A program made the position numbers and the translations under genes. Below are positions 1 through 9,122 of a stretch of 64,000 nucleotides of DNA, piece after piece. Each line of letters opens with the position of its first letter. The first letter of the stretch is position 1. Under the pieces are notes generated by a model. The model had not been told where the DNA came from. It was given only the letters and a program-made list of their open reading frames with translations, and did no database searches. Source of the stretch: DATJGR01 sp963812255 (lineage in GTDB: Bacteria > Pseudomonadota > Gammaproteobacteria > Pseudomonadales > Azotimanducaceae); the NCBI GenBank assembly GCA_963812255.1, contig CAWEUM010000003.1, forward strand, positions 930,001 through 994,000. The letters run 5' to 3'.

Positions 1-26
1 CAAACGGTGCAGCATGCGTGGTGCGG

Positions 27-2471
27 TCATTGCAGGGCTCCCAGCGCCGCGAGTTGTGCGATGCGCTGCGGCGAATAGCCGAGGATATCCGCGAGCACCA
101 TTTGATTGTGGGAGCCATAACTCACCGCGGTTTCCGGACGCGCGGCTTTGGAATGCGACATCAGGATGCGACTGCCTTCGATCGCTGTCGTGCCGAACTG
201 GGAGTGCGCGATCCGAACCACGTGTCCGCGCGATTGGAGGTGCACATCGGTCATCAATTCGTGCGTATCCAGAAGCGCGTGCGCGGCGATGCCAAGCCCC
301 TGCAGTTCGCTCTCGATCGCGTGCGCGTCGCGTTCACGCGTCCACACCGACACCGCCGCGTCGATGCGGTCCTCCGCCTGCTTGCGACCGTCGAGCTTCG
401 CGAGTGACGCGTCTGCGGCAAGGTCTTCCCGATTCGCGTAGCGGCACCAACGCCGCCACTCGTCGTCGGTGCGCATCGCGATGGCAACCCAGCGATCGGA
501 CCCGCGGGCCGGATAGACGCCGTGCGGCGCCATCGATTCATCCCGGTTGCCGTGTGCCTGCGGCTGGATCTTCGCCTCGAGATAGGCGAGTGCCGCCGGC
601 GCGAGAAAATGCAGTGCCGCTTCGGCCTGTGCCATGTCGATGAACTGGCCTTCGCCGGTGCGATCACGGTGCGCCAACGCCGCCAGGATCGCGATGGCGT
701 TGTAGCGCACCCCCATGAAATCGGTGTACGGGCCAAAGCACCCGGTGGGTGGTACACCCGCCGCACCCATCGATTGCGCGCCGGTCAATTGGTGGCCGGT
801 CAATTGGCGGCCGGTCAATTGATGGAAGCCGCACACCGCGGCCGCCAGGTTGCCGAATCCCGCATAGTCACGCCACGGTCCAGACTGGCCCAGCAGGCTG
901 CTGCTCACCATGATGATGTCCGGATTGAGTGCACGCGCTGCTGCATAGCCGAAACCCATGCGCTCCACGACACCTGGTGAAAACGATTCGCCGTAGACAT
1001 CTGCCCAACGGATCAGATCCGCCAGTACCTCGCGGCCGGCTGCGTTGGACAGGTCAAGCGACACATTCAGCTTATTGGCGTGCGTGCTGTGAAATCCGGG
1101 CGTCCGTTCAGGATCCGGAATCGCGTCGATGTACGGGGGTACCGCGCGCAACATGTCGAGACGATTGCGGGACTCGACGTGAATGACCGTCGCACCATAG
1201 TCGGCGAGCATCCGGGTGGCACCCGGGCCGGCGACCACCCAGAACAGATCCAGTACTTTGAGCCCCGCCAATGGTGCGGCGGAGCAAGCGCGCGATGGAG
1301 ACATCCGGCGGGTCCAATTCCGCACCAGGTCTGCGGCGCGCACCTCAATCATTTCGTTGGGCGATTGTGCGGCGCCGCGTTCGAAACGAACGAACGGCCC
1401 TAGCTGCGGGCTACCAGAGCGCGTCTCCAGGCAGCCGCGCGCGGCAAAATGCGGGCTGTCGATCAGTTCGCCGACGTGCATCACCGGCGCCAGCAGCAGC
1501 TTGCGCGAAACGGCTTCCGCCATCACTTCGGCTTTGCTGCGCGGCGCCAGCAATGCTTCGATGGCCGCATCGACAGGCCGCCACTGCTGAGGGCTGATTT
1601 CGCCCTGCGCCATGCGCGCCGCAACACTGCCCCAGTCCCATTCGATGAGCTGCGCATCGCACAAGTCTTCCTCGACCGCCCAACTCATCAAGCGCCGCAT
1701 GAACGCCGCAACGGGCGGCACAATACCCGGTGTGACCATCACCCAACCGTCGTGCACCGGATAGACGTTGCGCACGCGGATCGCACCAACCATTGCGTAG
1801 CCGCTGCTGCGTTCGGCGCGCGGCTGATTGACGGCGCCGTCGAGACTGCGTCCCAACAACGCCAGCGTCAGCGAATGCTGCGCCGAGATGTCGATGTGCT
1901 GACCGCGCCTGTCTTTCGCAGCGCGCAACGCAATCAGGATCGCAACCGCCGCATCGGCGCCGGCATGCGCGTGCGCTTGGGGAACCGAAATGCGCAGCGG
2001 CGCTTCGCCTGCTGCACCCGAGACGAACAGAAATCCCGACGCAGCACCGATCGTCAAATCGGTGGCGGCATAGTCCGCCTTTGGCCCAGTGCGTCCGAAA
2101 GGTGTAATCGACACATGAATCAGATGCGGATACCGCGCCGCGACCCGCTCGGGTTCGAAGCCCAGGTGCGATGCCTCGTCGTTCGACATCGACTCGATCA
2201 GCACGTCCGCGCCGGCCAACAGTTCCGCCAACGGCTTAGAATTGGCGCGATCTTCGAGATCGATTTCGAGCAGCCGTTTGCCGCGCGTGTACGCACGCCA
2301 GTGAAAGTCGGCAGCGCTTCGTTCCGCGACGCGCGTCTGCTGTGACGATACGACCTGCACGACGTCGGCGCCCAGGTCGGCGAGGATCTGACCCGCGAGC
2401 AGGCCACTCGCGCCGCTCGCATCGAGCACGCGCAAGCCGGCAAGCATCCCGTCAGTGCGGGACGTACTCAC
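27..2471 (-). CDS. Tandem-domain class III CoA transferase (CaiB/BaiF)
   Basis: The 814-residue protein carries two CaiB/BaiF modules, roughly residues 1-385 and 395-814; single-module family members are about 400 residues. Each half opens with an 'AGLRVLD' or 'AGLKVLDL' strand and an 'LADLGADV' or 'LADYGATV' Rossmann-like step. Each half also has the region where the family's catalytic Asp sits (near 'GADAAVA' and 'GPYTDF'). Such enzymes move CoA between acyl-CoA and a carboxylic acid; the substrate cannot be told. The fused form suggests an intramolecular version of the usual intertwined dimer (inference). Its start overlaps the end of the upstream secreted-protein gene by 20 bases, so the two are probably cotranscribed. 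A 15-bp triplicated motif lies in the second half. Confidence 0.88.
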   Translation of the reverse strand: MSTSRTDGMLAGLRVLDASGASGLLAGQILADLGADVVQVVSSQQTRVAERSAADFHWRAYTRGKRLLEIDLEDRANSKPLAELLAGADVLIESMSNDEASHLGFEPERVAARYPHLIHVSITPFGRTGPKADYAATDLTIGAASGFLFVSGAAGEAPLRISVPQAHAHAGADAAVAILIALRAAKDRRGQHIDISAQHSLTLALLGRSLDGAVNQPRAERSSGYAMVGAIRVRNVYPVHDGWVMVTPGIVPPVAAFMRRLMSWAVEEDLCDAQLIEWDWGSVAARMAQGEISPQQWRPVDAAIEALLAPRSKAEVMAEAVSRKLLLAPVMHVGELIDSPHFAARGCLETRSGSPQLGPFVRFERGAAQSPNEMIEVRAADLVRNWTRRMSPSRACSAAPLAGLKVLDLFWVVAGPGATRMLADYGATVIHVESRNRLDMLRAVPPYIDAIPDPERTPGFHSTHANKLNVSLDLSNAAGREVLADLIRWADVYGESFSPGVVERMGFGYAAARALNPDIIMVSSSLLGQSGPWRDYAGFGNLAAAVCGFHQLTGRQLTGHQLTGAQSMGAAGVPPTGCFGPYTDFMGVRYNAIAILAALAHRDRTGEGQFIDMAQAEAALHFLAPAALAYLEAKIQPQAHGNRDESMAPHGVYPARGSDRWVAIAMRTDDEWRRWCRYANREDLAADASLAKLDGRKQAEDRIDAAVSVWTRERDAHAIESELQGLGIAAHALLDTHELMTDVHLQSRGHVVRIAHSQFGTTAIEGSRILMSHSKAARPETAVSYGSHNQMVLADILGYSPQRIAQLAALGALQ
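781..825. repeat. Three 15-bp tandem units inside the CoA transferase gene
   Basis: Three consecutive units, each CCGGTCAATTGNNGG, lie end to end and stay in frame. On the coding strand they give three copies of the pentamer xQLTG. The insert sits at about residues 549-563 of the CoA transferase, beside the predicted active-site region of the second half. It looks like replication slippage that added two extra pentapeptides. Confidence 0.85.
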
Positions 2472-3375
2472 CCGCCAACCGTCGCTGTAACCAGAGCATC
2501 GCGCGCATCGTCGCCTTCACCGCATCGATGTGCCGCTGCAAAGCAAACGCGTCGTATAGCGGGTCCTTGTCGAGCAGCACGCATTTCGTGTCGCCACACT
2601 TGAATTCCGCCCGGCGGCCGAAGTTGTTACCGGCGCGGCCGTAATCGCCGAACTGCTCGGGATCGTCGGCGAGCCTCCAGAACGCCTGCCAGGTCACCGG
2701 CAGGCCGTCGATGCGCCGCTGCACTGCGAGCAGCGTGGCACTCGCGGTATTGCGCAGGATTTCGTCGACCGGTATCTCCGGCGCCTGCAGCAACGCCGTG
2801 CAGTCGGTGTTCAGCGCATGTTCGAGCTCATCCGGATCACTTGGGTAGCTGTCGAACCGATCGGTGAGCGAAAAGCGCCACCATCGTGTGAAATACACCG
2901 GCACGACGTGCGCCGGCGACGTCATGTTCTGCAGGTAATTCACGACGTAGCCGAGATCCGAATACTGATCACGCATTTCCTGCGCGCTCGACAAGTCCCG
3001 TTCCAGTTGACGGAAATGATCGTGCAGGCGCGTATCAATGACCCACATCAAGGTCCGCTGCTGCTGTTGCGCGCGGTCGTAGTAGCCCCAGCGAAATTGT
3101 CCGAACCAGCTCCCCTTCGCCTGGGCGACGTCACTCTTGGCGATATAGCGAACCTGCAGCGGCGTCAGCCGTGGTACTGCCGTGTCTTCCAGACAACGAT
3201 TGAGTTGTTTCGCTGCGATGAAGGTGAACTGCTGATGCAACGGCGGGTCGTATGCGGCGCTGTTGTTGCACAGCAATACGCCCGCGATGCATGCGCAACA
3301 CGTCAGCAGTCCCCATGGTCTCCCCAAGATACCCATAGTCCTGTCCGGCCGGCACTGGCACGCTTCCGGATCCAT
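2452..3375 (-). CDS. Secreted S1/P1-nuclease/phospholipase C-like protein
   Basis: This 307-residue protein has a hydrophobic signal segment at about residues 19-41, ending near 'NSAA'. The mature part begins with 'PLHQQFTFIAAKQL' and contains 'QNMTSPAHVVPV'. That resembles the [DN]-x(3)-P-x-H zinc-ligand element of the S1/P1 nuclease and zinc-dependent phospholipase C superfamily, so a periplasmic or secreted phosphodiesterase is a reasonable guess. Other zinc ligands are not clear and the function is unproven. A second possible start lies at Met14 (3336), closer to the signal peptide. The gene runs 20 bases into the CoA transferase start. Confidence 0.6.
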   Translation of the reverse strand: MDPEACQCRPDRTMGILGRPWGLLTCCACIAGVLLCNNSAAYDPPLHQQFTFIAAKQLNRCLEDTAVPRLTPLQVRYIAKSDVAQAKGSWFGQFRWGYYDRAQQQQRTLMWVIDTRLHDHFRQLERDLSSAQEMRDQYSDLGYVVNYLQNMTSPAHVVPVYFTRWWRFSLTDRFDSYPSDPDELEHALNTDCTALLQAPEIPVDEILRNTASATLLAVQRRIDGLPVTWQAFWRLADDPEQFGDYGRAGNNFGRRAEFKCGDTKCVLLDKDPLYDAFALQRHIDAVKATMRAMLWLQRRLAGEYVPH

Positions 3376-3402
3376 CGTTTTGATCGGGATGCTACCACGT
3401 GC

Positions 3403-3909
3403 TCAGCGCTCGGGCGCACCCGCCGTCAGACGTTCGACACGTTCGTTGCCGCAGACGCGGTCGAGCAATTCGGCGACCGTTGCGCCAACCCCGGGCCAGA
3501 CGAATTCGGCGGCGACCTCCGCCGCCGGTGCCATCACGAAGCGCCGTTGTACCGCGCGCGGATGCGGCAACACGAAATCATGCGTCGCGCGGCGCTCGTC
3601 ACCGAACACCAGCAGATCCAGATCGAGTTCGCGCGGTGCATTACGAACCGGCGCCTCGGCGCGGCCGAATTCGCGTTCGAGTTGCTTCAATGCGCGTAGC
3701 AGTGCTTCGGGGGTGAGCTCCGGTGCCGCATCGAATGCCACCACCGCGTTGATGAAGTCGCCCGCATCGGGTGGACAATCGACCGGGCTCGTGCGCCACA
3801 ACGACGAGGCCCGGAAACAACCGCTCGAAAAGACGCGCAGTCGCTCGATGCTGTCGCGGACGATGCACAGCGAATCACCGCGATTGGATCCGATGCCGAC
3901 GAGAATCAA
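3403..3909 (-). CDS. folK: 2-amino-4-hydroxy-6-hydroxymethyldihydropteridine diphosphokinase
   Basis: FolK transfers pyrophosphate from ATP to 6-hydroxymethyl-7,8-dihydropterin in cytosolic folate synthesis. The 168 residues match the usual HPPK length. The N-terminus 'ILVGIGSNRGD' is typical. The family signature appears as 'APRELDLDLLVFG' (two acidic metal ligands in DLDLL), followed by 'LPHPRAVQRRFV'. It stands alone rather than beside folP, folB or panC. A zinc alcohol dehydrogenase is transcribed divergently 117 bases away, so the gap probably holds promoters for both. Confidence 0.95.
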   Translation of the reverse strand: MILVGIGSNRGDSLCIVRDSIERLRVFSSGCFRASSLWRTSPVDCPPDAGDFINAVVAFDAAPELTPEALLRALKQLEREFGRAEAPVRNAPRELDLDLLVFGDERRATHDFVLPHPRAVQRRFVMAPAAEVAAEFVWPGVGATVAELLDRVCGNERVERLTAGAPER

Positions 3910-4026
3910 GATTCCACTCCGTTCGAGTCATGGCGCGCGGCGCAGCGCGAGTAGTAAACCGACATCGCCTTTGGCACACTCCGATCCCGTTTCTGATATC
4001 GAATCGCGTCGCGGAGGATTTTTGGG

Positions 4027-5112
4027 ATGAAGGCAGCAGTACTGCGTGAAGTCAACAAGCCGTTGGTGATCGAAGAAGTCAGCCACGGTAATCCGGGGCC
4101 ACGGGAAGTGCTGGTACGCACCGTTGCCGCCGGCGTGTGCCACTCGGACCTGCATTTTCAGAACGGTTCGTATCTGTACCCGCTGCCGTCGGTGCTCGGC
4201 CACGAATCGGCAGGCGTCGTGGAGGCCGTGGGTTCGGCAGTGACCTACGTGAAGCCCGGCGACCATGTGATCACCTGCTTGTCGGCATTCTGCGGACATT
4301 GCGAACCGTGCCTCACCGGCCACATGTCGCTATGCGATCGCGAGGACCTGGATCGTCCGATGGATCAGCCACCGCGATTGAGCGCCGGCGGGGCGCCGAT
4401 CTTTCAGTTCCTCAATCTATCGTCGTTCGCCGAGCGGATGCTGGTGCACGAACACGCGATCGTGAAGATCCGTCCCGACATGCCGCTCGATCGCGCGGCG
4501 TTGATCGGCTGTGGCGTGACCACCGGCGTTGGCGCGGTGATCCATACGGCAAAAGTCGAGCCCGGCACCACCGTTGCCGTGATTGGCTGCGGCGGTGTGG
4601 GATTGTCGTGTATCAATGGCGCGGCGATCGCCGGCGCCGGTCGAATCATTGCCATCGACGCGCTGTCGAGCAAGCTCGAACTCGCACGCAAGTTCGGCGC
4701 CACCGACACGATCAACGCAAAGGAAAAGGACGCTGTCGGCGAGGTGCTGGCGATGACCGGCGGCGGCGTGCACTACTCGTTCGAAGCGATCGGTCTGAAA
4801 GTCACGACGGAACAATCGTTCAAGATGCTCCGCAAAGGCGGTACCGCCACGATCATCGGCATGATTCCGATGGGCACGATGATCGAATTGCACGGTCCCG
4901 AGTTCCTGATGGAGCGCAAAATTCAAGGTTCGAACATGGGCTCGAACCGGTTCCGCGTCGACATGCCGCGGTTCGTTGATTTCTACCTCAACGGTAAACT
5001 GCATCTCGATGACATGATCTCGGGCCGCATCAAACTGAGCGACGTCAATGACGCGATGGATGCACTGAAGACAGGCGAAGTTGCACGAAACGTGATCATG
5101 TTCGACGCGTGA
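4027..5112 (+). CDS. Zinc-dependent alcohol dehydrogenase (MDR family)
   Basis: The 361-residue enzyme oxidises an alcohol, or reduces an aldehyde, with NAD(P). Catalytic zinc ligands are visible as Cys38 ('GVCHSD') and His59-Glu60 ('GHES'), with a third Cys in 'IGCGVTTG'. The structural zinc lobe has Cys89, Cys92, Cys95 and Cys103. The dinucleotide fold is marked by 'VIGCGGVGLS'. Length and motifs fit the class III-like group that includes nicotinoprotein and mycothiol-dependent enzymes; the thiol cofactor cannot be inferred. The gene is divergent from folK and appears monocistronic. Confidence 0.92.
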   Translation: MKAAVLREVNKPLVIEEVSHGNPGPREVLVRTVAAGVCHSDLHFQNGSYLYPLPSVLGHESAGVVEAVGSAVTYVKPGDHVITCLSAFCGHCEPCLTGHMSLCDREDLDRPMDQPPRLSAGGAPIFQFLNLSSFAERMLVHEHAIVKIRPDMPLDRAALIGCGVTTGVGAVIHTAKVEPGTTVAVIGCGGVGLSCINGAAIAGAGRIIAIDALSSKLELARKFGATDTINAKEKDAVGEVLAMTGGGVHYSFEAIGLKVTTEQSFKMLRKGGTATIIGMIPMGTMIELHGPEFLMERKIQGSNMGSNRFRVDMPRFVDFYLNGKLHLDDMISGRIKLSDVNDAMDALKTGEVARNVIMFDA

Positions 5113-5252
5113 GGCTGGCAGAGTCGTTCGGTGGTGACGGGAGGCGTTGAAGCCTACGTCACCGCCAAACGGGGCTCCTGAGTCGATGAGCGGAATCGCC
5201 ATCACGCCGCTCGCGGCGCTATCTTAGTGGCGTCGGTGCTGGAGTCTCAACC

Positions 5253-5483
5253 ATGAACATTTCCGAGTCCCTCGTCGGCCTCCTGCTGAACCGCAACGGC
5301 ACCAAGTACCTGATCATCAAAGCCCACGACACCACGGTGGTAGCTGCCTATCGCGACAAAAGCGGCGTGCTGCAACGCGTGCTCGTGCCGCTGGCCGAAG
5401 CGCTGCAGTGTGTCGATCTCGACGAGGTCTACATCGGCGACGCGGCGGAACCGGTGGAGCCACAGTTCACGCTGGTCGATTGA
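5253..5483 (+). CDS. Small hypothetical protein, 76 aa
   Basis: A short, compositionally normal protein with no signal peptide or membrane segment. It alternates short hydrophobic strands ('TKYLIIKAHDTTVVAAY', 'VLQRVLVPLAEAL') with charged turns, consistent with a small beta-rich fold. I do not recognise the family. The stop is followed at once by a terminator-like hairpin and T tract, which supports a real single-gene transcript. Confidence 0.6.
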   Translation: MNISESLVGLLLNRNGTKYLIIKAHDTTVVAAYRDKSGVLQRVLVPLAEALQCVDLDEVYIGDAAEPVEPQFTLVD

Positions 5484-5515
5484 GGGTCAGAGTCACTCTG
5501 CCCCCTTTCTTTTTC
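5484..5515 (+). terminator. Hairpin plus T-rich tract between convergent genes
   Basis: Directly after the stop codon, GGGTCAGAGT pairs imperfectly with ACTCTGCCCC and is followed by TTTCTTTTT. It can end the plus-strand transcript and lies in the gap before the convergent VOC gene. The GGGTCAGAG core recurs in the perfect inverted repeat at 13940-14005, so the hairpin may belong to a dispersed REP-like family. Confidence 0.6.
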
Positions 5516-5517
5516 GG

Positions 5518-5961
5518 TCAAAGTTCGAGCGGGCGCACCTGCGCCACGCGCTGCGGTTCGCGCCGCCAGGCATCGGAGGCGTCGACGTATAGTTCGATCC
5601 CATTGCCGTCGGGATCCTGGAAATACAACGATTTCGTGACCTCGTGGTCGATCGGAGTGGTCGCAATACCGGCCGCCGTCAACGTTGCTTGCGCGTCGCG
5701 CAACTCATCCAGGGTCGTACCGATGTTGAATGCAACGTGATCCAACCCCACGGCCGTCGCGCCGCCGCCATTGTCTTCGCCGCTGACTTCCGACACCGCA
5801 AAATCGTGATGGTTGCCGAGCGTGAAGAACGCCATCTTCATGCCGCCCTCGTCGAAGTGGGCACAGATCGGCAGCCCCAGTACCCCGTTGTAGAACTGTT
5901 TCGCGCGCTCGCGATCGCTGACCCGCAGCACGACGTGACCCAGTGCGTTGATTTTCATCAT
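5518..5961 (-). CDS. VOC-fold (glyoxalase/extradiol dioxygenase superfamily) protein
   Basis: A 147-residue single-unit vicinal oxygen chelate protein. The two beta-alpha-beta-beta-beta modules start with 'LGHVVLRVSDRERAKQFY' and 'VGLDHVAFNI'. Candidate metal ligands are the His of GHVV, the His of LDHVAF and the Glu of 'GIELYVD'. The motif 'YFQDPDGNGIELY' is typical of catechol dioxygenase- and glyoxalase-like members. The substrate cannot be assigned. It is convergent with the small hypothetical gene across the terminator. Confidence 0.88.
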   Translation of the reverse strand: MMKINALGHVVLRVSDRERAKQFYNGVLGLPICAHFDEGGMKMAFFTLGNHHDFAVSEVSGEDNGGGATAVGLDHVAFNIGTTLDELRDAQATLTAAGIATTPIDHEVTKSLYFQDPDGNGIELYVDASDAWRREPQRVAQVRPLEL

Positions 5962-6037
5962 CGTCCTCCCGTATCGCGAAGGACTATGCGCCTCGGCACC
6001 GCGAACCTCAACGGATGTGTTCAGCCGCGGCCAACGC

Positions 6038-7393
6038 TCATGGGATCACGATGAAGCCGAACTCGCCGGACCTGTAGACGCGCAGCAGCAGTTGCCCGCC
6101 GGCGCCGTGCAGTTGATCCGTGATCTCCGCGATGCTGCGCACCGGTTTGCGGTTGATGGCCACCACGATGTCTCCGGGACGCAACCCGCGCGCCCACGCG
6201 AGACTGGCGTTCGAGATATCCGTAACCAGCACGCCTGCGCCGGCCGACGGATCCTGGTCACTGCGAAAGTTCCGAAACGAAACGCCCGTCAGGCGTGAAT
6301 CGATTCGTTCGCCGCTGACCTGCTCGAGATTTTCGGCCGCCAGATCGAACGTGACGCGCTTCTGCCTGCCGTCGCGCAACACGGTCAGATGCACCGTGTC
6401 ACCCACCATCAGAAGAGCCGACTGGCCGTAAAAGTCCACGACCCGTTTGATGTCGCGATCATCGACTTTGACGATGATGTCACCCGGCCGCACGCCCGCG
6501 TTGGCAGCCGCGCTGCCCTTGTCCACCTCGACAACGACGACGCCTTCTACGAAGCTGACCTCGAACGCCTTGGCAAGTTCGGCGTTCAGCGCTTGCACGC
6601 GAATACCCAGGCGGCCGCGCTGCACTTCGCCGTGCTTGATCAGTTGCGCCATGATCGCGGCGACCATGTTGGCTGGAATGGCGAATCCGATACCGATATT
6701 GCCGCCTGCCGGTGCAAGGATTGCGGTGTTGATGCCGATCAACTCGCCACGCAGATTCACCAAGGCGCCGCCCGAGTTGCCGGGGTTGATCGATGCATCC
6801 GTCTGAATGAAATCTTCGTAGCCTTCGATGCCCAAGCCGCTGCGGCCGAGCGCACTGACGATGCCCGACGTGACGGTCTGATCGAGGCCGAACGGATTGC
6901 CGATCGCCACCACATAATCACCAACACGCAACGCCGCGGAATCGGCGAACCCGATTTGCGTCAGCTTGGCCGAATCGACTTTCAGTACCGCGAGATCGAC
7001 CTGGGCATCGGTGCCGACCAGCTTCGCCGGCAACGCGCGACCGTCGGAGAGCGTCACGGTGATCTCGTCGGCGTGATCGATCACGTGGTTGTTGGTAACG
7101 ATGTAACCCTGCCGCGCATCGACAATGACACCGGACCCCGCAGCACGAGTTCGACGATAGCGCCGTTGTTGTTCGGGCACATTGAAGAAGCGCCGAAAGA
7201 ACGGATCATCCATCAGCGGGTTGCGCAGTTGTACGGTCGTATACGTCGCGATGTTCACGACGGCAGGGGTGATCTGTTCGAGCATCGGCGCCAGACTCGG
7301 CATCGCCTCGCCATTGCCCTGACGCACCGGAATAGCGGCGCTCACATCGGTTACGACCAGTATTCCCAGCATCAGCGCAAACAAAACCTGCAT
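6038..7393 (-). CDS. degQ: Periplasmic Do-family serine endoprotease with two PDZ domains
   Basis: HtrA/Do proteases degrade or refold misfolded envelope proteins. I choose the ATG at 7393 because AGGAGGG lies about 10 bases before it; a longer frame to 7474 lacks that signal. The resulting 451-residue protein begins with a signal peptide ending near 'DVSAA'. The catalytic triad is His103 ('TNNHVID'), Asp133 ('QVDLAVLKV') and Ser207 ('NPGNSGGAL'). Two PDZ domains follow (about residues 255-345 and 365-451, the second holding 'ARGLRPGDIVVAINRKPV'). An MFS gene lies just upstream on the same strand. Confidence 0.93.
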   Translation of the reverse strand: MQVLFALMLGILVVTDVSAAIPVRQGNGEAMPSLAPMLEQITPAVVNIATYTTVQLRNPLMDDPFFRRFFNVPEQQRRYRRTRAAGSGVIVDARQGYIVTNNHVIDHADEITVTLSDGRALPAKLVGTDAQVDLAVLKVDSAKLTQIGFADSAALRVGDYVVAIGNPFGLDQTVTSGIVSALGRSGLGIEGYEDFIQTDASINPGNSGGALVNLRGELIGINTAILAPAGGNIGIGFAIPANMVAAIMAQLIKHGEVQRGRLGIRVQALNAELAKAFEVSFVEGVVVVEVDKGSAAANAGVRPGDIIVKVDDRDIKRVVDFYGQSALLMVGDTVHLTVLRDGRQKRVTFDLAAENLEQVSGERIDSRLTGVSFRNFRSDQDPSAGAGVLVTDISNASLAWARGLRPGDIVVAINRKPVRSIAEITDQLHGAGGQLLLRVYRSGEFGFIVIP

Positions 7394-7454
7394 CGACTTG
7401 CGTCCCTCCTGTGGGTTCTTCATTGAAATTCTGGACCCAACGGCGCGCGATTCG

Positions 7455-8651
7455 TCACCGTACCCGGTCGCCATCGGGCACCGGCCCGGCGGCGACGATC
7501 AGCGCAAACGCCACACCGGAGAGTATCGCAAACACCGAAAATCCCGCGAGGTAGCCACCCGCCGCTGCGATGACGCCGAGCAACACCGGCCCACACGCGA
7601 CCCCGAGCATCGTCACGGCCTGGCTCAGGCCATAGATTCTGGGGTAGTCCGTCACACCGAACGCCTGCGCGAGCAACAATGCCTGCAGCATCAGCAGGTT
7701 ACCGACCGTGAGACCGAACACGCCGGCGCCGATCCACAAGCCAATCGCGTCCTGCGCGTGCCCGATCAGAACGAATCCGAGCAGCTGACCCATCAGATTG
7801 GCGAGCGTGAAGGCCTTGATCGGTACGCGCCCGATGAGCGCACCCCCAACAAAACGCCCCACTACCGCGAACGTGGCCATCGCCGATACCGCAAACGCCG
7901 CCTGCAGCGGCGACGCAATCGCAACCCCCGCGTTGTAGAGATGGGCAATGACGCCGACCTGCGTCCCCATCGCCACCACATAGCCCACCGTTAGGACGAT
8001 GAAGAAGCGCGAGCGGATCGCCAGCGAAAACGAGGTTTCCAGACGGCCCAACGAAGGGGTGTCGGTTTGACTCAACGGTGGAAACGACCGTACACCGAAC
8101 CACGCAATCGGCATGATGACGAACGCGAACACACCGCCCAGCACCGCCATTGCCTGCTCGATCGGCCAATGTGCCAGCAACAATGCCGACAACGGTGTCA
8201 TCACGACGCCGCCCAGCGACAGTCCGGTGGTGGTGAACGACACCGCGAGCGGGCGCGTCGCGACGTCGAACCAGCGCGTGACCAACGTGGTCGCCGGCAA
8301 CACCGAAACACAGGCATAGCCGACACCGAACAGCGCGTACACCGCATAGAGCTGGGATACCGCGTGCACCCAGCCGATACAGGCGATCGCTCCACCACCG
8401 ACCAGCGCCCCAACGAGCATCACCAGGCGCGCATCTCGTCGCTGTAGAACCCGGCCGATGATCAAACCGGCCGCTCCGCTCATGAGAAAAAAGACTCCAA
8501 CTGCGTTGGACGCGGACGCGATCGAGAAGCCGCGCTCCGCCGCAAGCAGGCTCATGTATACCGACAGATTGTAGAAACCGAGCCCGGATGAAACCGTCAG
8601 GATCGCGAATAGATTGCACGCGAGTACCCAGCGATAGCGTTCTGATCGCAT
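7455..8651 (-). CDS. MFS transporter
   Basis: A 398-residue polytopic protein with about twelve hydrophobic helices, mostly without long loops. The first helix is 'WVLACNLFAILTVSSGLGFY'. The overall pattern resembles the oxalate/monocarboxylate-type branch of the major facilitator superfamily. The substrate is unknown. It lies upstream of the Do protease on the same strand with a 61-base gap, and a tRNA-Gly gene ends 25 bases before its start codon, so its transcript could begin at or read through from the tRNA promoter. Confidence 0.88.
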   Translation of the reverse strand: MRSERYRWVLACNLFAILTVSSGLGFYNLSVYMSLLAAERGFSIASASNAVGVFFLMSGAAGLIIGRVLQRRDARLVMLVGALVGGGAIACIGWVHAVSQLYAVYALFGVGYACVSVLPATTLVTRWFDVATRPLAVSFTTTGLSLGGVVMTPLSALLLAHWPIEQAMAVLGGVFAFVIMPIAWFGVRSFPPLSQTDTPSLGRLETSFSLAIRSRFFIVLTVGYVVAMGTQVGVIAHLYNAGVAIASPLQAAFAVSAMATFAVVGRFVGGALIGRVPIKAFTLANLMGQLLGFVLIGHAQDAIGLWIGAGVFGLTVGNLLMLQALLLAQAFGVTDYPRIYGLSQAVTMLGVACGPVLLGVIAAAGGYLAGFSVFAILSGVAFALIVAAGPVPDGDRVR

Positions 8652-8676
8652 GCGAAATGGCCGGCAACGGGCACGA

Positions 8677-8750
8677 TGGAGCGGGTGGAGGGAATCGAAC
8701 CCTCGTATGCAGCTTGGGAAGCTGCCGTTCTACCATTGAACTACACCCGC
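8677..8750 (-). tRNA. glyU: tRNA-Gly(CCC)
   Basis: On the minus strand a complete cloverleaf forms. The acceptor stem GCGGGTG pairs with CACCCGC and the D arm is GTTC/GAAC. The anticodon stem GCAGC/GCTGC encloses loop TTCCCAA (anticodon CCC), and the T arm AGGGT/ACCCT... region contains TTCGAATC. Discriminator U73 and an encoded CCA follow. The sequence is close to E. coli glyU. It is transcribed toward the MFS gene. Confidence 0.96.
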
Positions 8751-8790
8751 GGCGGGCGCGGATTATGGCAAACGGACTCGCAAAGGTCTA

Positions 8791-9068
8791 AGGCCGGACG
8801 GAGGCGCCGGTCGCGACCAGACGATCGCGCGTGCGACGGCGTCTTCGGTCAACGTCGAGATGAAGTCCGGGCTCCAGCGCTGCATCAGATGGCGCTTCGA
8901 ACGGGTCGCCGTTGCCGCCGCGTCTACTTTCGGCAATTCGGCGTGCCTGGCGCACGCCGCAGCCCTGCGCGAGTTCCTCCCGGCCAGCGCGTCGGGTTCT
9001 CGGACGCCGAGATATTCGACATCGCCACTGTGGTTGCGGCGCGAGCATTCTTCGCGCAATGGAAATGA
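8791..9068 (+). pseudogene. Decayed AhpD/carboxymuconolactone decarboxylase-like gene
   Basis: Two reading frames together recall a peroxidase-related AhpD-family protein. In one frame (about 8842-8985) 'RWRFERVAVAAASTFGNSAC' continues into 'LAHAAALREF', like the family's 'RYELVTLAAARxLxSSYC..AHG..LRE' helix pair. In the next frame (8985-9068) 'GFSDAEIFDIATVVAARAFF' matches the family's C-terminal helix and ends at a stop. The middle (about 40 residues in relatives) is missing and the frames are offset. The SxxC pair is reduced to a single Cys. A frameshift plus deletion therefore destroyed the gene. Confidence 0.65.
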
Positions 9069-9122
9069 ACCATCGGAACGTCTAAGGTTCGGCGTTCACG
9101 CTAACCAGAGTTCGAGGGACCG

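Noticed and set aside
14..643. Arg/Pro/Ala-rich open frames opposite or beside real genes across the window
   Set aside because: They follow third-position GC bias of the true gene on the other strand or frame and lack family features or ribosome sites.
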